Of a DNA stretch of 20,014 nt, positions 16,901 to 20,014 are shown piece after piece; within the stretch, counting starts at the first letter, position 1; each line of letters starts with the position of its first letter. The notes beneath the pieces are model-generated. The model ran no database searches. It was not told the origin of the DNA and saw only the letters and a list, made by a program, of their open reading frames with translations. A program made the position numbers and the translations under genes. The stretch is from a virus, in the IMG/VR virus record IMGVR_UViG_3300013109_000378, positions 1 to 20,014 of that record, one strand, 5' to 3'.

Positions 16901-19900
16901 GTTCTATGTTGAAAGATGCTGAACTGGTTTTGACTGCGATCTTGTGCAGACGAGGTTGTCGAGACGTTATAGAACCCTGAACCGGCACCGTTCAGGTGAC
17001 TGCCATTTCCACTTCCAGGATTCCCGGAACCAATAGAGTCTGAGGTCAGGTCGATGCTGTGAAGTTGTGCTCCATTTACAAACAACTGAAGTGATCCTGT
17101 TTCAGCATTACCAAATGAGTCTGCGGGATAGTTGACGACAGAGTTGTCGTATGTATCCGTAGCAACATGAAAATTTACCTCCCCATTAATTACGGTAGAT
17201 CCGTTGAATGTTGCTCTGCGGAGATTGTTACCAGATGACTGAACTTGGCTCGTATCATTAACATCTAATCCGGCAAAACTATCGAGAGTTGCCACGTTCG
17301 TGTATCCCGATATTGTGTTTGCTGCTCCGAATGATAGTTCGGCAGAAACACCCGTATCTGAGCAATTTATTTTCGATACATCAGGTGCTGGAGAGGGTGC
17401 TAGTATTTTTAGGATTTCGTTGAACCTGTCAACAGAAACACCGATGGAGGTATTGCTTGTAAAATCTGTGAAAAGACCATCCGTATAAGATCCGTCTTCG
17501 GCGTTACCAATTGTGGTGGTGCCGCCACCTCCACCTGTGGATGAAATAGTTATCTGACCATTGGAGCCTGTCACGAGAGTAACATTAGATCCTCCAATGA
17601 GGTAGGGATTGCCGTTTCGAAGTTTCGTTAAGGAGCCTGTCAGAGCAGTGGCAATGAGATCACCAACTGTTATATCGTTTGTTGTGGTGGCCCCGTTATC
17701 AGTTATTTGATCTAATGTTGATGCTGTTGAGATTCCGGTAAGCTTAGATCCGTCACCGTAGAATGCCGATGCAGACATGTTTATCGATGCAGACAAGTTT
17801 CCAATGATCGTGGCGTTGCCAGTGTGACTTCCATCCCACTCTGCTGTGACTCCGGTGAGGCTTGATCCATCACCGTAAAAACCTGATGCAGAAACATTTA
17901 CCGAGGCAGATAACCCTGCAACTGCAAGTGTTGAGGTTGTTGTGGCACCTCTTCCGGTGACACTCTGTAAAGTGTCTGTTTCCGCATAATAACTTGCAGT
18001 TTGTGCAGTGACGACATAGGATGCGGTTTGGGCAGTGACTGCATTAGTTGCGTTGGTTGCACTAGCAACTGTGCCGACGATATTCCCAGCAGTGATTGCC
18101 GTAAGATTTGCACCATTACCATAAAATGCCGATGAGGACATGCTTATTGATGCAGACAAGTTTCCGATGATGGTTGCATTGCCTGTGTGGGAACCATCCC
18201 ATTCTGCTGTGACTCCAGTGATATTGGAACCATCTCCATAAAATCCCGATGCTGAAATGTTGGTGGATGCAGATAAAGCTGCAACGGAAAGGGTGCCTGT
18301 CGAGGTTGCCCCACGAGCAGTTACCGATTGGAGAGTGTCTGTCTCTGCGTAGTAAGATGCAGTTTGGGCAGTAACTGCATTCGTTGCATTGGCAATTGCT
18401 CCAACGATGTTGCCAGCAGTGATGTTGGTAAGTGCCGAACCGTTACCTGTGAATGTGGACGCAAGAATGCCAGATGATGCACTCAACTGCCCATCTATGG
18501 TTGCATTGCCTGTGTGGGAACCATCCCATTCTGCTGTGACTCCCGTGATGTTTGATCCATCTCCATAAAATGCTGATGCAGACATGTTCATTGATGAAGA
18601 TAGATTTCCTATAATTGTGGCATCTCCATTATGTGATCCGTCCCACTCTGCTGTGACTCCAGTGATATTGGAACCATCACCATAAAAACCGGATGCTGAA
18701 ATGTTGATGGATGCAGATAACCCCGATACCGAAAGGGTGCCTGTGGTGGTTGACCCCCTGGAAGTGACACTCTGAAGGGTGTCTGTCTCTGCATAATAAC
18801 TTGCTGTTTGGGCAGTGACTGCGTTTGTCGCATTGGATACTGCCCCGTTTACAGCAGAACCAATTATATATGATGCTGTATGGGCCAAGGCAACGGCACC
18901 GTCTACATTCACCCCCAGAATATAGTCTGTCTGGGTTGAACGATCTGCAAGGGTTGAGTGCGATGCTGTTCCAAAGAGAGATCCCGTAAAAGACGTGGCG
19001 GTGATCGAAGCAGAGGTGGAGTTGCCGTTATTTGTAATGTATTGCAAAGTAAAATCTGTTGCACTTCTGCCACCAACAGTAGACGCATTTACTGCCTGCG
19101 ATGCGTAGGAAGCAGAATTTGCAATGGACGCAGTGAGGGCATTGGTTATCGATCCGGTCAATGTTGCTGAAGATCCAATTGTAATTTCACTCGTGGTCGT
19201 ATCAATATCTATATTGGGGCCGGCAAGCAATGACTTAAACTGCAATTCTCTGCCGACCTTCTGGCTAAACAGTCCGATCCCCGTACCAAGATTTTTAACA
19301 GTATTTATTTCACCATCGGCACCTGTTGTCAGTGTTGCGTTGTCGCACAACTCTGTTGATGTCATGTCGATAATTTTACCATCAACTTTTTGTTGAGAAA
19401 GTTTAAAAACACCCTCTCTTGACCTAATGCATGTCGCAACAATTTCAAATTTCTGATCTACCTGTCCGAAGAGTTGCCTCGGCTGTCCAACTGTTGTTAT
19501 TTCATAAAGGATCTTACCATATAAGACAAAATCACCCTCCCTCACAAAGAGGTTCTGATCTTCTGAGAGTCTCCTTTTGTGAAACCTGACAGTTATCTGA
19601 GATCTTCTGTCTATCCCTAGATTTGTGTTGGTTGTATCCGACCCCTCCCATGAGACTGCGGCAAAGACTCGCATTGGTGGAAGGAATGTCTTTTTTACGG
19701 CCTCTCCGTAGAGGTCATGAAAATTACTGTGCTTTACGCTGACCGGAAAATAGACGACTTGTTGCCCAATCACTCGTTCGAGCATCTCATCATTAACTTG
19801 CTTTACTAAGTCCGTTGATTTTTTCCCTGTGAAGAGTGGTGGGGGTGGATTTGAGGGTCTTTCGGATATTTCCTCACATGCTACCGGTGTTGTTCCGGAA

Positions 19901-20013
19901 CCTCCTGTGGAGGTGCCTGTGCCGTCCAGAACATTGAGTTCGTTTACAGGATCACATGGAGCAGCAGTTAGTCTAGGGTCGTCTTCGTCTGATACTTTTT
20001 TTTGCTCTGGAAA
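13948..20013 (-). CDS. Giant modular fibre/adhesin, N-terminus cut by window edge
   Basis: The frame stays open from the right edge to TAG at 13948, at least 2,021 codons. An internal ATG at 19785 lacks a ribosome binding site, and the upstream part (DPRLTAAPCDPVNELNVLDG, then NPPPPLFTGKK) looks coding, so the start is probably outside the window. Segments in order: a globular domain (~19400-19785: VVYFPVSVKHSNFHDLYGEA, FHKRRLSEDQNLFVREGDF, LFGQVDQKFEIVATCI) likely anchoring it to the virion; a shaft of Ser/Thr/Ala-rich repeats with FYGDGSNITGVTAEWDGSH (~17700-18990); a junction DRFNEILKILAPSPAPD; and two tandem ~550-590 aa C-terminal copies. No peptidase-S74 chaperone end is visible. A long receptor-binding fibre is the likely role. 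Placement beside the gp15-like gene raises a neck-attached fibre as an alternative. Confidence 0.85.
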   Translation of the reverse strand, partial: FPEQKKVSDEDDPRLTAAPCDPVNELNVLDGTGTSTGGSGTTPVACEEISERPSNPPPPLFTGKKSTDLVKQVNDEMLERVIGQQVVYFPVSVKHSNFHDLYGEAVKKTFLPPMRVFAAVSWEGSDTTNTNLGIDRRSQITVRFHKRRLSEDQNLFVREGDFVLYGKILYEITTVGQPRQLFGQVDQKFEIVATCIRSREGVFKLSQQKVDGKIIDMTSTELCDNATLTTGADGEINTVKNLGTGIGLFSQKVGRELQFKSLLAGPNIDIDTTTSEITIGSSATLTGSITNALTASIANSASYASQAVNASTVGGRSATDFTLQYITNNGNSTSASITATSFTGSLFGTASHSTLADRSTQTDYILGVNVDGAVALAHTASYIIGSAVNGAVSNATNAVTAQTASYYAETDTLQSVTSRGSTTTGTLSVSGLSASINISASGFYGDGSNITGVTAEWDGSHNGDATIIGNLSSSMNMSASAFYGDGSNITGVTAEWDGSHTGNATIDGQLSASSGILASTFTGNGSALTNITAGNIVGAIANATNAVTAQTASYYAETDTLQSVTARGATSTGTLSVAALSASTNISASGFYGDGSNITGVTAEWDGSHTGNATIIGNLSASISMSSSAFYGNGANLTAITAGNIVGTVASATNATNAVTAQTASYVVTAQTASYYAETDTLQSVTGRGATTTSTLAVAGLSASVNVSASGFYGDGSSLTGVTAEWDGSHTGNATIIGNLSASINMSASAFYGDGSKLTGISTASTLDQITDNGATTTNDITVGDLIATALTGSLTKLRNGNPYLIGGSNVTLVTGSNGQITISSTGGGGGTTTIGNAEDGSYTDGLFTDFTSNTSIGVSVDRFNEILKILAPSPAPDVSKINCSDTGVSAELSFGAANTISGYTNVATLDSFAGLDVNDTSQVQSSGNNLRRATFNGSTVINGEVNFHVATDTYDNSVVNYPADSFGNAETGSLQLFVNGAQLHSIDLTSDSIGSGNPGSGNGSHLNGAGSGFYNVSTTSSAQDRSQNQFSIFQHRTADYKIAAANQRNGWNYAEVKHSGSWGLKTTNHVQWVNDNNNTALTATNARFTNAAGSGSKYLSGVKYFTSITADYLVDVNNAYKNVYTTQNISFTNTNCTISSQGFPPLNTGAGEDETKVLRITGSATSSGNTFLSGTLTSKVNVAHPLKSDLNNAGTANLTGLLIYNISGNSTALRERFKIESYRLSSGSYDNQSDVDSGTWNSQTHMTASGHHSDGLQFYNARLYSPLATLNDGDFRDNAEGGPLGVAPPGNPDYSSESGLRSFFRYFRNSTGATKRDIVLTINGSSTTIVPSSSALNSGRIRAFIKIPGSTGFMDVAQSFTFDDTSDGSGAYVLSFDNSVDAENRLSFGTTGVANGDDIVLKIEATTAWTGYVDDIVVSFGAGTGASPSDAPVLDDIDINDNGQDAKLSFGSSKSIGGYSNVTTTTGNSAVDLNGNYVSSLDIAGIFDGTAVIDGELNEDVSANSPSYVANSFNNAATGSLKLEVNGAVIHEVDLASASVGSGNPGSGTDSEVNGNGSGFVSLSNYDAGKYSGNNLPDYTKMYRTGKYQVTAADQRNGWNYARVFHTGSEIGQTTTNYVEWVNDNDSNALASAGVVLDSFSGSVFFSLSGVKYFTTCSSSYRYSVSNVYKNVYYELSDGISFPTTTNTSVSKITTNGSGLSSPGTTNGATKALPPLSTSANSQNQILFVTGTVTFDPATSLVGEHASVSHTASVNSRVKHPLKSNLTTSTVNQHSFLVFSGSESGNINTNEPMDGEKYRLQSGSYATQNSVTNAGNKWDSSISENDVGSYIRYSNGLSLYGGKLLSPSKGGLSGDYRSVVNGGVLQSPGGNPNYSSLATTTREYYRYFRSNQVGDVSLATVTLYGDANLVAKGGAFNTGAVGANKNIHCEVKIPGDTGWLDMARPANVGENITNDVGGFNGGGGDVNQTVDADGTSYGINFRTATLNGTSGGNADYLVVRITAHKDWTGYLSRISFVYGS
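13951..15725 (-). repeat. Large C-terminal domain, copy B of the giant fibre
   Basis: Region of ~591 aa from DAPVLDD to the C-terminus. Landmarks matching copy A in the same order: AKLSFG, SVGSGNPGSG, NGWNYARV, WVNDN, LSGVKYFT, YKNVY, HPLKSNL, YRLQSGSY, GNPNYSS, YYRYFRS, IPGDTGWLDMA and WTGYLSRI. It is longer by inserted segments in its middle. Confidence 0.85.
15741..17400 (-). repeat. Large C-terminal domain, copy A of the giant fibre
   Basis: Region of ~553 aa from APSPAPD to VDDIVVSFGAG. Landmarks in order that recur in copy B: AELSFG, SIGSGNPGSG, NGWNYAEV, WVNDN, LSGVKYFT, YKNVY, HPLKSDL, YRLSSGSY, GNPDYSS, FFRYFRN, IPGSTGFMDVA and WTGYVDDI. Confidence 0.85.
17730..18840 (-). repeat. 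Shaft repeats of the giant fibre
   Basis: Three copies of a module beginning NAVTAQTASYYAETDTLQSV (around 18780, 18333 and 17970) and continuing through SASGFYGDGS to GVTAEWDGSH. Four copies of the nucleotide block encoding TGVTAEWDGSH lie near 18640, 18525, 18190 and 17830. Spacing between modules is irregular (~447 then ~362 bases) because one carries an extra EWDGSH unit. The third module also has a partial duplication (TAQTASYVVTAQTASYY). Confidence 0.8.
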
Positions 20014-20014
20014 A

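Noticed and set aside
12511-18840. Fibre variability as part of a diversity-generating retroelement
   Set aside because: No reverse transcriptase, no template repeat and no adenine-biased variable repeat were seen; the repeats are ordinary modular fibre units.
17730-18840. CRISPR array
   Set aside because: The repeats are in-frame protein-coding modules of unequal length and spacing within a single long gene.
13948-19785. Taking ATG 19785 as the true start of the giant fibre
   Set aside because: The frame is open upstream to the window edge with plausible protein sequence, and there is no ribosome binding site before this ATG.

Overview
The window is a single block of virion genes from a contractile-tailed double-stranded DNA phage (Caudoviricetes, myovirus morphology). 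Every gene I can support lies on the minus strand, so transcription runs from right to left. The sheath, tube, sheath-terminator-like and gp26-like proteins are of T4 type, but the genes are packed into one compact tail module instead of being scattered as in T4. The giant modular fibre and several small unnamed tail proteins are of a style I associate with marine T4-like phages. This is an inference, and the host cannot be read from this window. I see no tRNA, rRNA, CRISPR, insertion sequence, integrase or host gene. Both ends of the window cut through a gene.

Layout in transcription order. From the right edge to 13948 runs a giant fibre-type protein (>2,000 aa, start outside the window). 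It has a globular N-terminal domain, a repeat-rich shaft and two tandem copies of a ~550-590 aa C-terminal region. Next is a 479-aa fibre-like protein with a duplicated 50-aa C-terminal motif (12499-13938), then a 271-aa protein resembling T4 gp15, the sheath terminator (11671-12486). After an 89-base gap come an enlarged tail sheath of 952 aa (8723-11581) and the tail tube (8070-8678), separated by a short intergenic hairpin. Then follow a gp26-like protein (7198-8055) and an overlapping ATG-less reading frame (7023-7250), a 108-aa small protein (6652-6978), the tape measure (3728-6640), a tube-initiator-like protein (2941-3717), a LysM-like baseplate protein (2600-2944) and a large unrecognised, probably baseplate, protein that runs off the left edge (1-2598).

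The products fit together as a tail: a tube grown to the length set by the tape measure, surrounded by a contractile sheath, capped by a gp15-like terminator, built on a baseplate at one end and carrying fibres. The most interesting point is the gp26-like gene between tube and tape measure. This is where other long-tailed phages encode the G/GT tail assembly chaperones by ribosomal frameshifting. Here the second frame has no ATG and no ribosome binding site, and overlaps the first at a run of seven T residues. Joining the frames requires a -2 or +1 shift and would give a fusion of about 343-344 aa.

Non-coding DNA is minimal. The largest gaps are 89 bases (11582-11670), 44 bases (8679-8722) and 44 bases (6979-7022). 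There is no stretch over 300 bases without a gene. I found no convincing rho-independent terminator on the coding strand and no exact T4 late promoter (TATAAATA) oriented with the genes.
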